A stretch of DNA of 64,000 bases. Origin: Persicitalea sp038235275. GTDB taxonomy: Bacteria; Bacteroidota; Bacteroidia; Cytophagales; Spirosomataceae. Every line of letters starts with the position of its first letter. Position 1 is the stretch's first letter. The notes beneath the pieces were generated by a model that had not been told where the DNA came from, did not search any database, and saw only the letters and a list, made by a program, of their open reading frames with translations. Location of the stretch: positions 57,935 to 121,934 of the forward strand of contig JBBSUC010000010.1 of NCBI GenBank assembly GCA_038235275.1. Direction: 5' to 3'. Positions 8,228 through 16,376 of the stretch are shown here, one piece after another. Made by a program: the position numbers and the translations under genes.

Positions 8228-8314
8228 GTCAAGTGGGGCGCCCCAGGGCGGTTAAAAGGTTAACGGTTCGCGGAAAAACATGGTTTTCCTTTGAGCCTCT
8301 GCCCCTTTATGCCT

Positions 8315-8902
8315 TTAATTTCCCATTTTCCTTATCACCGCCTTTTTATCAAAAAGTATCCGCCAAATGGCGAAGGGTAGTTTTTGGCTGGGGAAGCATT
8401 GCTGGCAGATGGGGCTCTCCTTGGGGATGGGGGCGTTGTACACCAGCAGCGTATCACTGAGTTTTTGGACGTTGTCAAACTGCGGCAGGTCTTTTTCGGC
8501 GTTGTAGACGTAGGCACCCATCAGTTCGCGTTCCTTGGGAGCCAGGGTCGCGTTTTCCGGGGCCATCAGGCCCAGAAGCTGAATTTTTACTTCGTACTGA
8601 TCCTCAATGGCGGCGATAAGGGGCACGTGACCCAGGTTGGCGCAGTACTTTAAGGCATCGTCGGGATTCTGCGCCAGTTCCTTCTCCAAACCTCTTTGGA
8701 TGACCACCACCATTTCCTTTCCCCATTCATCCACGGCCGCCACCAGTTGGGCATCGGTGACGCGCTTGATCTTTACGCCCGCCATTTCCTCTTTCAAAGC
8801 CTTGGTTTGTTTGATGCGGTTATCGGTATTACAGCCTCCGGCGGTGAGTAAGCCGAGTAACAGCAAGAGAAAAGGCAGCGGATTCCAGTTTTTGATTTTC
8901 AT
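8315..8902 (-). CDS. Lipoprotein with DUF3365-like (Tll0287-like) domain
   Basis: Signal peptidase II leader (LLLLGLLTAGGC, lipidated Cys near residue 24) when started at the ATG at 8902. The longer frame to 9025 would overlap prfA and lacks a signal at its N terminus. The mature part resembles DUF3365 sensor-like proteins, including the central YCANLGHVPLIAAIEDQY region and a C-terminal CxxC (SPICQQCFPSQ). DUF3365 heme proteins carry CxxCH, but here Phe follows the second Cys, so covalent heme binding is doubtful. It is divergent from prfA. Family assignment is tentative. Confidence 0.65.
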   Translation of the reverse strand: MKIKNWNPLPFLLLLLGLLTAGGCNTDNRIKQTKALKEEMAGVKIKRVTDAQLVAAVDEWGKEMVVVIQRGLEKELAQNPDDALKYCANLGHVPLIAAIEDQYEVKIQLLGLMAPENATLAPKERELMGAYVYNAEKDLPQFDNVQKLSDTLLVYNAPIPKESPICQQCFPSQKLPFAIWRILFDKKAVIRKMGN

Positions 8903-8977
8903 AAAAAAATTCAGGACAAACGACCCGACCTGACGCCGAACCGCTGGTTTACAAAATATTCCAGCCACGAAATTACG

Positions 8978-8985
8978 TATCTTTG
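8978..8985 (+). promoter_or_regulatory. -7 element of prfA promoter
   Basis: TATCTTTG, a perfect TAnnTTTG, 34 nt before the prfA ATG. The upstream -33 element is degenerate. Confidence 0.55.
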
Positions 8986-9019
8986 CGGCCCCAAACGAAG
9001 GATTGACATTGACAACACT

Positions 9020-10093
9020 ATGCAAGATAAATTAGAAGCCATCAAAGAACGCTTCCACGAGGTGGGTCGGCAAATCATTCAGCCCGAAGTGGTCAACGAT
9101 ATGCAGCGTTATACCAAGCTGAGCAAGGAATACAGCGATTTGGAAAAGGTCGTAAAGCAATATGACGCCTACCAAAAACTCCTGAAAAACATCGCCGGGG
9201 CCAGGGAACTCGTCAACACCGAGAAAGATCCCGAAATGCGCGAAATGGCTAAAGAAGAACTCAGCGAACTGCAACCGCAGCAGGAGGCGATGGAGTCGGC
9301 TTTGAAGGAAATGCTCATTCCCAAAGATCCCAACGATAGCCGCAACAGCATCCTGGAAGTACGGGCTGGTACGGGCGGCGACGAGGCGGCCATTTTCGCG
9401 GGCGATCTGTTCCGAATGTACCAGCGTTTTTGCGAAAAAATGGGCTGGCGGCTGTCGATTCTCGACTTCACCGAGGGTACCAACGGAGGCTACAAGGAAA
9501 TTGTGAGCAAAGTAGAAGGCGAAGATGTGTACGGCAAACTCAAATTCGAGTCGGGCGTGCATCGCGTGCAGCGCGTTCCGGCTACGGAATCACAGGGGCG
9601 GGTACATACCTCCGCTGCGACGGTGGCTGTGCTGCCCGAGGCCGAGGAAGTCGATGTGGAAATCAACATGAACGACGTGCGCGTGGACACTTTCAACTCC
9701 TCCGGCGCGGGCGGACAGTCGGTAAACACCACCTATTCCGCCGTGCGGCTTACGCACATGCCGTCGGGCCTGGTGGTGAGCTGTCAGGACGAGCGCTCGC
9801 AGCTCAAAAACAAGGCTCGTGCCTTGGGAGTACTGCGCTCGCGACTCTACGAAATCGAGTTGAAAAAACACAACGACGCCATCAGTTCGCAGCGGCTGTC
9901 GATGGTCGGCAGCGGCGACCGCTCCGACAAAATCCGCACCTACAATTATCCCCAAAGCCGCGTAACGGATCACCGCATCGGCTACACGGTCTACAACCTG
10001 CCGACGGTCATGGAAGGAGAAATCGGGGAATTCATCGAGCAACTGCGCATCGCCGAAAACGCGGAAAGGATGCAGGAAGGGGAAACGGTGTAG
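9020..10093 (+). CDS. prfA: Peptide chain release factor 1
   Basis: Class I release factor that reads UAA and UAG and triggers hydrolysis of peptidyl-tRNA on the ribosome. The GGQ motif is at residues 231-233 (SSGAGGQSVNTT) and the codon-reading tripeptide PAT at 187-189 identifies RF1 and not RF2. It has 357 residues, the standard length. Its promoter -7 box is perfect. The gene ends directly against the convergent thioredoxin-like gene with no spacer. No prmC is adjacent. Confidence 0.97.
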   Translation: MQDKLEAIKERFHEVGRQIIQPEVVNDMQRYTKLSKEYSDLEKVVKQYDAYQKLLKNIAGARELVNTEKDPEMREMAKEELSELQPQQEAMESALKEMLIPKDPNDSRNSILEVRAGTGGDEAAIFAGDLFRMYQRFCEKMGWRLSILDFTEGTNGGYKEIVSKVEGEDVYGKLKFESGVHRVQRVPATESQGRVHTSAATVAVLPEAEEVDVEINMNDVRVDTFNSSGAGGQSVNTTYSAVRLTHMPSGLVVSCQDERSQLKNKARALGVLRSRLYEIELKKHNDAISSQRLSMVGSGDRSDKIRTYNYPQSRVTDHRIGYTVYNLPTVMEGEIGEFIEQLRIAENAERMQEGETV

Positions 10094-10660
10094 TTATTTC
10101 CCCCCAAACTCCTGCGGATAAGTCTCGGCCTTGTATTTCTCGAAGGCAATGGTCTTGTAAAAATCGCCGCCGAAAAAAGTGATGATTTCGTGAAATTCTT
10201 TTGCCTTCAGGTAACCGGGCAGTGGCTGAATCATTTGTAATTTCTCATCCAGAAACACCGTACTGGGGAAACTGAGTCTGTTGTTCAAAAGGCTGGCCGC
10301 GAATTCGTGGATGCCACTGTTGCCTTGCTGTACAAACTTAAACTTCTGCCCGCCCAGCGTGACTTCCTCGCGCTGCTCGGCGTTGAATTTCACGGGATAG
10401 TAGTGCTTGTTGATGTATTCCACCACCTTCGGGTCGGTGTAGGTTTCGCGGTCCATCACTTTGCACCAGCCGCACCAGTCGGTGTACACGTCGATCAGGA
10501 TTTTGCGCGGCTCCTGTTGGTTGAGCGCAAAGGCCTGTTCTACCGTCAGCCACTCGATTTTGGCGGGTTTCTCGCGCGGCACGAAGGTTTCGGACCGCAG
10601 GGCGGTAAATAAAAATATCAGGGTGATGGCCAAAACGGCACCGACGAGTAAACGTAACAT
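10094..10660 (-). CDS. Membrane-anchored thioredoxin-fold protein
   Basis: An N-terminal hydrophobic segment (LLVGAVLAITLIFLFTAL) anchors or exports the protein. The thioredoxin domain follows, with active site DWCGWCKVM (CxxC) and a cis-Pro site in SFPSTVFLD. The order resembles DUF255/thioredoxin_7 proteins that reduce or guard periplasmic thiols. Its 188 residues are typical of the single-domain form. It ends immediately beside the prfA stop codon in convergent orientation. A disulfide-reducing role is family inference. Confidence 0.85.
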   Translation of the reverse strand: MLRLLVGAVLAITLIFLFTALRSETFVPREKPAKIEWLTVEQAFALNQQEPRKILIDVYTDWCGWCKVMDRETYTDPKVVEYINKHYYPVKFNAEQREEVTLGGQKFKFVQQGNSGIHEFAASLLNNRLSFPSTVFLDEKLQMIQPLPGYLKAKEFHEIITFFGGDFYKTIAFEKYKAETYPQEFGGK

Positions 10661-10935
10661 TTTAGATAGGAGATAGGAATTATGAGACGAGTGAAAGCGT
10701 AACGTCTTTTTAACGGAACCGTACCAAAAAACGTGCCGAATAGCGAATTAACGACGCTAAATTACGCCCCCATCAAACTAATTGCCCGAACTTTTCCTTT
10801 TGATGAATACAATTTTCCTCTGAAAACTTCGAAATGGCAGAATGAGATATTGCGAACCGTTGATTCGGAAGAACCCGCAGCACTCTCCACCGCGCAGGCG
10901 GCCCTGTCTCCATTCTCAACTCTCCACTAAAATTA

Positions 10936-11460
10936 ATGATTACCATCGTCGCCGGTACCAATCGCCCGCTTTCCAAGACCATCGAGGTCGCCCATTTTTA
11001 CCAAGACCTCCTGCAACGCCACCAAACCGCCAGCCAAATCCTGGATTTGGCCGAGTTGCCCGACGATTTTGTCTTCTCGGCTTTGTACGACAACGTGGGC
11101 CAAAACCCCAGCTTCAACGCGATGCATGATAAGATGGCGGGTTCGGAGAAATTCGCCTTCGTCGTACCGGAGTACAACAACTCCTTTCCCGGCGTCCTCA
11201 AAGCCTTCATCGACGGCATGAGCTATCCCAGCGTTTTGACCAATAAAAAATGCGCCCTCGTGGGCATCTCGGATGGGGTGCAGGGTAACGCTTTAGGCTT
11301 GAGTCATTTTACCGACGTGCTGAATTACCTCGGTATGAACGTGCTGGCGCAAAAGGTCAGAATTCCGTTCATGCAGAAAAATTTTATGGCTGGCGAAATT
11401 AAAGATGCCTTTATTGCTAAGCTCATCGACGAACAGGCGCGGTTGTTGTTGGCTTTTTAG
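10936..11460 (+). CDS. NADPH-dependent FMN reductase family protein
   Basis: Flavodoxin-like fold of the NAD(P)H:FMN reductase/quinone reductase group. The FMN phosphate loop is at the N terminus (IVAGTNRPLSKTIEVAHFY), and the second flavin-binding region is VVPEYNNSFPGVLKAFID, the usual PEYN motif. It has 174 residues, normal for the family, and no signal peptide, so it is cytosolic. It overlaps the convergent CPBP protease gene by 4 nt. The physiological electron acceptor cannot be told from sequence. Confidence 0.88.
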   Translation: MITIVAGTNRPLSKTIEVAHFYQDLLQRHQTASQILDLAELPDDFVFSALYDNVGQNPSFNAMHDKMAGSEKFAFVVPEYNNSFPGVLKAFIDGMSYPSVLTNKKCALVGISDGVQGNALGLSHFTDVLNYLGMNVLAQKVRIPFMQKNFMAGEIKDAFIAKLIDEQARLLLAF

Positions 11461-12242
11461 GAAAGACCGCTTCGGCGGCTAGTCCGCCAGAAAAACCAAA
11501 CGATACTCGCCACGATGACCAGCGAATAATCCTTGATCTCTGACCGCCCGACGAGCATCCACACGTTGTTGTGAAAGGCGTGGAACAGCGTGGTAAAGGC
11601 TATATTACGTGTGGCGTAATACACGAAAAAATAAGCCGCGCCCATCGTAAACGGACTCCACAGCGACCACAACGTGTTGTGATACTGCCACAAATAGGCC
11701 GGAATGTGCGTGGCAGTAAAGAACAGCAACACCATTATAAAAAGCAGCAGCGTCCGCCCCCGCGAAAGTTGGCGGTTCTCCACGAACCGGACGGGCAGGT
11801 AGCGGAACAGGTACTCCTCGATGAGCGCCCCCGGCAGTGAGTTGAACAGAAAAACGGGCAGGAAGCGGTCAAAACCACGCACTGCCCCTATTCGCTGAAA
11901 GCCCTCCGGCAGCCGCAGCGCCAGGAAAGCATTGGCCGCCAACCACACCAACAAGCCGACGGCCAAGCCCCTCAGCCAACTCGGCGCCTTGAAAGGTTGC
12001 CGCAGCCAGCTTAGGTCGGCGTATTTTTTGACCAAATAATAGATCAGCAGCGCCTGCACACTGTACACCAGCAATCCCAGCCCGATCAGCGGCCATTTGT
12101 TATTCGAAAACTCGCTGGGTTCAATGATTTTAAAATAAAACAGCAGGTTGGCCAGCAAGGCAAACAGCCCATTAGCCAGCAGAATGACCCACAACTGCCA
12201 AGTGTGCATTCCAGGCGAAATGACGGAGCTTTCCAGCGTCAA
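11457..12242 (-). CDS. CPBP family intramembrane metalloprotease
   Basis: Multi-spanning membrane protein of the CAAX prenyl protease 2 / bacteriocin-processing (Rce1-like) family. Catalytic landmarks are EEYLFRYLP (EExxxR), the FTATHIPAYLW His motif and FHAFHNNVWML. About seven hydrophobic segments are visible in 261 residues. In bacteria these enzymes cleave peptides or membrane proteins, and some act in bacteriocin immunity; no bacteriocin gene is seen nearby. Function beyond the family is unknown. Confidence 0.88.
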   Translation of the reverse strand: MTLESSVISPGMHTWQLWVILLANGLFALLANLLFYFKIIEPSEFSNNKWPLIGLGLLVYSVQALLIYYLVKKYADLSWLRQPFKAPSWLRGLAVGLLVWLAANAFLALRLPEGFQRIGAVRGFDRFLPVFLFNSLPGALIEEYLFRYLPVRFVENRQLSRGRTLLLFIMVLLFFTATHIPAYLWQYHNTLWSLWSPFTMGAAYFFVYYATRNIAFTTLFHAFHNNVWMLVGRSEIKDYSLVIVASIVWFFWRTSRRSGLS

Positions 12243-12341
12243 AGGTTGCTGAGGATGGGGTGGTTCGATGGCAATGGTCGTTTTTCGGCAAAGATACGGG
12301 GGCGGGGGGAACTGGCAATATTTGCCGCACTGCGTTTGTCT

Positions 12342-13841
12342 TCACCAACGCTGCCGTCGCCCCGGCACCACGTGGCGTTTCAGAATTCGTTCGCCTTCCT
12401 TCTTGACCTCCGGCAATTTCTTAAATGACCAAACTCGCTCCCGCGCCTCACGGTGGGCTTCCGCGACCGCCACGATGGGTTCGGGATAATCGACACCCAG
12501 ATGAAAGCCGTACATCGCCTGCTCCATAACAGTCATTTTCCAGGGTTCGTGCCGGAAACTTGGCGGACAAGCGGCTAGTTCGGGTACCCACTTTTGGATG
12601 AAAACCCCCGCCGGGTCGTGGTCGTAGGACTGCTTCACGGGATTGTACACCCGGACGGTGTTGACGCCCGTCACGCCCGTCTGCATCTGAAACTGCGCGT
12701 AGTGGATGCCCGGCTCGAAATCCAGGAAGAGCGTCGCCAAATGCACTGCGCCTGGCTTCCAGGGTTGCCACAGCAGGTGCGTGAGAAATGACACCAACAT
12801 GGCCCGCATCCGAAAATTGAGGTGACCCGTTTCGTGCAAACAACGCATACAGGCGTCCACGAGCGGAAAGCCCGTGCGTCCCTCGGCCCAGGCTAGGAAT
12901 AGTTGCTGGTCAAAAACCTTCACCTGCGCGTCGTAGGCGCGGTTGACGTTCTCGAATTCGATGCGGTCTTCGCTCTCAAACTTTTGGATAAAATGGCAAT
13001 GCCACCGTAGCCGCGACCCGAACGCCAATAGATTGCGGCGCGGGATAACCTCGTCGCGCAGGGCTTGCTTGTAGCGCTGAAACACCGTCCTGACCGACAG
13101 GTTCCCCCAGGCAAAATAGGGCGAAAGCCGCCCGCTACCGCGCCGACTGGCTTCGGGCTTGGAGATGGTGCGGCTGTACTCGACGGCGCGCTCCTGGAAA
13201 AAGCTATTGAGATAACGGTGTGCCGCTTCCTCGCCACCGGGCTGGAAATTATTGCGATTGCGGGAAATTTCCGTCGGTAGGTCAGACAGATTTTCCCAAT
13301 CGCCTATTTCGTGGGGAAGTTCAATTCGCGCGGCGTCGTACATTAGGCGCGGTAGGGCAGGCTGCGGAATGGGCGCGTTCATGTAAACGTGCCAATCTTC
13401 CTTCCAGGTCTGGCGGTTGGGCAAGCCGCGCTGTACGCCGTTGTGCTGGTATTCGTGCCAAACGATTCCATTTTTTTGACAAAAGTTCGCCAACGCTCTG
13501 TCACGGTCGTAGGTGATTTTCAGCCCCGTTTCTTCGTGAGAGTAGAGAGCGGCGATGGGGTAGAACTGGTGGATTTCTGCCAAAATGGGCACCACTTCGC
13601 CCACCAACTGGCGGATTTGGGTGGCGTAGCGTTCGAGTTGCTGGTCGAGACAGCGTAACGACTCGCCCACAAATCGCCAATGCCGCGCCGTATAATGCGG
13701 GTCGCGCAGCAGGGACGGCTCCCAAACGTAGAGTAACAGCACAGAGTCGCCGTCTTCCAGGGCGGCTTTGAGCGGGGCGTGGTCTTGCAGGCGCAGGTCG
13801 CGCTTGAACCAAACGATGTGGAGCGGGTGTGGCGTAGTCAT
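12342..13841 (-). CDS. Cryptochrome/DNA photolyase family flavoprotein
   Basis: The N-terminal alpha/beta antenna domain (IVWFKRDLRLQDHAPL) is followed by the helical FAD-binding domain (TGFPLVDACMRCLHETG, then DFEPGIHYAQFQMQTG and RVYNPVKQSYDHDPAG). The family repairs UV dimers or acts as a light sensor. The segment aligned to the canonical NNGGWQW reads IHYAQFQ here, so the Asn next to flavin N5 and both Trp are replaced. This marks a non-canonical subgroup. Its 499 residues are normal. It is divergent from the ABA4-like gene with 83 nt between them, and a carotenoid regulator lies 3.5 kb away. Confidence 0.88.
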   Translation of the reverse strand: MTTPHPLHIVWFKRDLRLQDHAPLKAALEDGDSVLLLYVWEPSLLRDPHYTARHWRFVGESLRCLDQQLERYATQIRQLVGEVVPILAEIHQFYPIAALYSHEETGLKITYDRDRALANFCQKNGIVWHEYQHNGVQRGLPNRQTWKEDWHVYMNAPIPQPALPRLMYDAARIELPHEIGDWENLSDLPTEISRNRNNFQPGGEEAAHRYLNSFFQERAVEYSRTISKPEASRRGSGRLSPYFAWGNLSVRTVFQRYKQALRDEVIPRRNLLAFGSRLRWHCHFIQKFESEDRIEFENVNRAYDAQVKVFDQQLFLAWAEGRTGFPLVDACMRCLHETGHLNFRMRAMLVSFLTHLLWQPWKPGAVHLATLFLDFEPGIHYAQFQMQTGVTGVNTVRVYNPVKQSYDHDPAGVFIQKWVPELAACPPSFRHEPWKMTVMEQAMYGFHLGVDYPEPIVAVAEAHREARERVWSFKKLPEVKKEGERILKRHVVPGRRQRW

Positions 13842-13924
13842 TATGCAAAAAATCCAACGAAGTTTTCAACCAGTTGCGGGATTTTTTGTTTAAATTTTCG
13901 TTCCCAACCAGCCTCCCTCCCCTT

Positions 13925-14353
13925 ATGACTCCCGATACCGTCTTCCAAATCGCCAGCACCCTCGTCATGCCGCAGTGGCTGCTGATGGTCGTCGCACCGC
14001 GCTGGTTCGTCACGCAGTTTTTAGTACAATCTTTTCTGATTCCCGTTCTGCTGGCAGTGTTTTATGCCTACTATATTTTCGCGGGCGGCCCACTCGACTT
14101 CGGCGCGTTCAGTACGCTGGAAGGTGTGAAAGGATTATTCCAAAACGGCGGCGACGGCGTGATGCTGGCGGGCTGGATTCATTACCTGGCCTTCGACCTC
14201 ATCGCCGGCAGCGTGGTCCTGCGCGACGCCCAGGAACACGGCATCGCCCACGGCTGGGTGGTGGTGCCGATTCTTTTCTGTTTCATGCTCGGTCCGATCG
14301 GGTTACTGCTGTATTGGGTTATCAGGACGGTGAAGTTAAAAAAGCTGGCTTAG
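13925..14353 (+). CDS. ABA4-like (DUF4281) membrane protein
   Basis: Four hydrophobic segments in 142 residues, with family features QWLLMVVAPRW near the N terminus, GGDGVMLAGWIHYLAFDL in the centre and MLGPIGLLLYWVIR at the C terminus. The plant relative ABA4 is needed for neoxanthin formation; bacterial members are uncharacterised but a carotenoid link is plausible. Start at 13925 (MTPDTVF), since the longer frame adds unrelated residues. It is divergent from the photolyase-like gene, which suggests shared light-related regulation, though no operator is evident. Confidence 0.8.
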   Translation: MTPDTVFQIASTLVMPQWLLMVVAPRWFVTQFLVQSFLIPVLLAVFYAYYIFAGGPLDFGAFSTLEGVKGLFQNGGDGVMLAGWIHYLAFDLIAGSVVLRDAQEHGIAHGWVVVPILFCFMLGPIGLLLYWVIRTVKLKKLA

Positions 14354-14403
14354 GCATCGTCAAAGGATCAAAGCCGGATTCGCGTTCAACGCAGTTTTCT
14401 TCT

Positions 14404-14411
14404 TAACTTTG
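14404..14411 (+). promoter_or_regulatory. -7 element of ffh promoter
   Basis: TAACTTTG, perfect TAnnTTTG. The leader to the ATG at 14514 is about 95 nt and contains a leader repeat (14481-14504) related to sequences at 841-869 and 928-948. Upstream -33 box weak. Confidence 0.55.
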
Positions 14412-14513
14412 TGAGGATTCGAGGGCGAAGCGAGTGGAAATATGCTCTCACAGCAAGGACTGCCTCCACAGGGCGCCCCGCCGTCTATCATTTACTCATT
14501 CAAAATTGATTTC

Positions 14514-15836
14514 ATGTTTGAAAGCTTACAGGATAAATTAAACGCCGCCTTTCGCACCCTCAAAGGCAAAGACCGGATTTCGGACATTAACGTGGCGGCC
14601 ACGACCAAGGAAGTGCGCCGCGCTCTGGTGGATGCCGATGTCAACTTCAAGGTGGCTAAGGAAATTACCGATCGTATCAGGGAAAAGGCTCTGGATCGTA
14701 AGATTCTGATTTCGGTGGAGCCGGGGCAGATGTTCATCAAGATCGTACAGGAAGAACTGACCGAGCTGATGGGCGGCACCGCCGAGAGCATCGACATCAA
14801 GGGCGACCCCGCCGTGGTGCTGATCGCGGGCTTGCAGGGTTCGGGTAAGACGACTTTCTCGGGCAAACTGGCCATGATGCTCAAAAAGCAGGGCCGTACC
14901 GTGCTGTTGGTCGCCTGCGACGTGTATCGCCCGGCGGCCATCGAACAGCTCAAAGTACTGGGCGAACAGATCGGCGTAGAAGTGTATTCCGAACCCGAGA
15001 ACAAAAATGCGGTCGAGATTGCGGCCAACGCCGTTGCCCAAGCCCGCAAGACCAACAAGAAAATCGTGATCGTGGACACCGCCGGACGCCTGGCCGTGGA
15101 CGAGGTGATGATGCAGGAGGTCGAAGACATCAAAAAAGCCGTGAAGCCGACTGAAATCTTGTTTGTGGTGGATTCCATGACGGGACAGGATGCAGTCAAT
15201 ACGGCCAAAACCTTCAACGAGCGCCTGAATTTCGACGGCGTGGTGCTGACCAAACTCGACGGCGACTCGCGCGGTGGTGCGGCCTTGTCCATTCGGCAGG
15301 TGGTCGAGAAGCCCATCAAGTTCATCAGCACGGGCGAAAAAATGGAGGCTCTCGACGCCTTCTACCCCGACCGCATGGCCAGCCGTATCCTTGGCATGGG
15401 CGACGTGGTGTCGCTGGTGGAAAGGGCGCAACAGGCCTTTGACGAAGACGAGGCTAAGCGCATCAACGCCAAAATGCGGGCCAACCAGTTCGACTTCGAC
15501 GACTTCCTCGGTCAGTTGCAGCAGATCAAGAAAATGGGCAACATCAAGGACCTCGTGGGCATGATTCCCGGCATGGGCAACGCCATGAAGGACCTCGACG
15601 TGGATAATGATTCCTTCAAACCCATCGAGGCCATCATTCAGTCCATGACCAAAAAGGAACGCGAGACGCCCGGCATCATCGACGGCAGCCGGAAGAAGCG
15701 GATCGCTGGCGGTAGCGGTACTTCGGTACAGGAAGTCAACAACCTCATCAAGCAGTTTGACGAAATGCGGAAGATGATGAAAAAAATGAACACCATGCAG
15801 ATGCCCGCCGCCCTGAAAAGCGCCGTGCGGCGGTAA
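14514..15836 (+). CDS. ffh: Signal recognition particle GTPase Ffh
   Basis: Binds 4.5S RNA and signal sequences of nascent membrane proteins and delivers them to FtsY. The N domain is followed by the G domain with GLQGSGKTTFSG (from about residue 106), ACDVYRPAAIEQL, VDTAGRLAVDE and TKLDGDSRGGAA. The C-terminal M domain is Met-rich (MRKMMKKMNTMQM). Start at 14514 (MFESLQDKLN) gives 440 residues, and the longer frame reads through a repeat-derived leader. The next gene follows after 3 nt with a GTG start. Confidence 0.97.
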   Translation: MFESLQDKLNAAFRTLKGKDRISDINVAATTKEVRRALVDADVNFKVAKEITDRIREKALDRKILISVEPGQMFIKIVQEELTELMGGTAESIDIKGDPAVVLIAGLQGSGKTTFSGKLAMMLKKQGRTVLLVACDVYRPAAIEQLKVLGEQIGVEVYSEPENKNAVEIAANAVAQARKTNKKIVIVDTAGRLAVDEVMMQEVEDIKKAVKPTEILFVVDSMTGQDAVNTAKTFNERLNFDGVVLTKLDGDSRGGAALSIRQVVEKPIKFISTGEKMEALDAFYPDRMASRILGMGDVVSLVERAQQAFDEDEAKRINAKMRANQFDFDDFLGQLQQIKKMGNIKDLVGMIPGMGNAMKDLDVDNDSFKPIEAIIQSMTKKERETPGIIDGSRKKRIAGGSGTSVQEVNNLIKQFDEMRKMMKKMNTMQMPAALKSAVRR

Positions 15837-15839
15837 GCG

Positions 15840-16376
15840 GTGGGGCCATTCAAGAAGTCTGTTATAGCGGCGTTTGTTATTCTGGGCCTGTCGCAAACTG
15901 TCCGGGCACAAGGCTCGGCGGCTTACTACCCCTGGAACGGACTGCTGGCGTTTAGTACCAATCCCAAAAAAGCCATCTGGCTCGATACCCGCGTTCAGAC
16001 TAATTCCCTTTTCAGCAGCCTGAGCGTGGATTTTTTGCCACTGGTCAACCTAAAAAGGGGTGACGTAGCGCAATGGTACCTTGGCGGTGGCCTGCGCGTC
16101 AACCCGCTCTACCGCATCGCCGACCCCAAGGCCAAGCTACTGACTGTGGACGGCTATTCGATCAATTTCGGGGTGCGGGTTTCGCCTTTTTTCCAAAACC
16201 GCCAAATCCAAATTGCCCTAGAACTGAATCCCTATATCGCCGACGGTTTTTCCAGCGGGGTGTTAAAGAGTCACTTTGGGGTAGTGTATGTTTTCAAGAA
16301 GCGGGAGGTAAGAAAGGCACAAAGTTCCAAAGGCACAGAGCGTTCCGGCGTTCCGGCACAAAATTTTAATTTATGA
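15840..16376 (+). CDS. Secreted hypothetical protein, probable outer-membrane beta-barrel
   Basis: GTG start 3 nt after ffh, then a Sec signal peptide (SVIAAFVILGLSQTVRAQ). The mature part alternates hydrophobic and polar residues with many aromatics and Gly (WYLGGGLRVNPLYRI, YSINFGVRVSPFF, KSHFGVVYVF), as in small beta-barrels. The last 24 residues (from KREVRKAQSSKG on) are encoded by the repeat AAAGGCACAAAG and its neighbours. The natural C terminus, probably the aromatic VYVF end of a barrel strand, has thus been extended. It overlaps the next start codon by 4 nt. Confidence 0.75.
   Translation: MGPFKKSVIAAFVILGLSQTVRAQGSAAYYPWNGLLAFSTNPKKAIWLDTRVQTNSLFSSLSVDFLPLVNLKRGDVAQWYLGGGLRVNPLYRIADPKAKLLTVDGYSINFGVRVSPFFQNRQIQIALELNPYIADGFSSGVLKSHFGVVYVFKKREVRKAQSSKGTERSGVPAQNFNL
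16313..16324 (+). repeat. Repeat AAAGGCACAAAG inside a gene end
   Basis: Exact 12-mer shared with 2727-2738 and 62516-62527, followed by a second degenerate copy (CCAAAGGCACAGAG). It lies within the last codons of the 15840-16376 gene. Confidence 0.6.

Noticed and set aside
10733..10930. 65-codon frame before the FMN reductase gene
   Set aside because: No protein-like pattern; overlaps the probable leader region of the next gene and ends just before its start.
14538..15911. 457-codon open frame antisense to ffh
   Set aside because: It is an antisense shadow of a strongly conserved gene; His/Val/Gly-rich with no recognisable domain.
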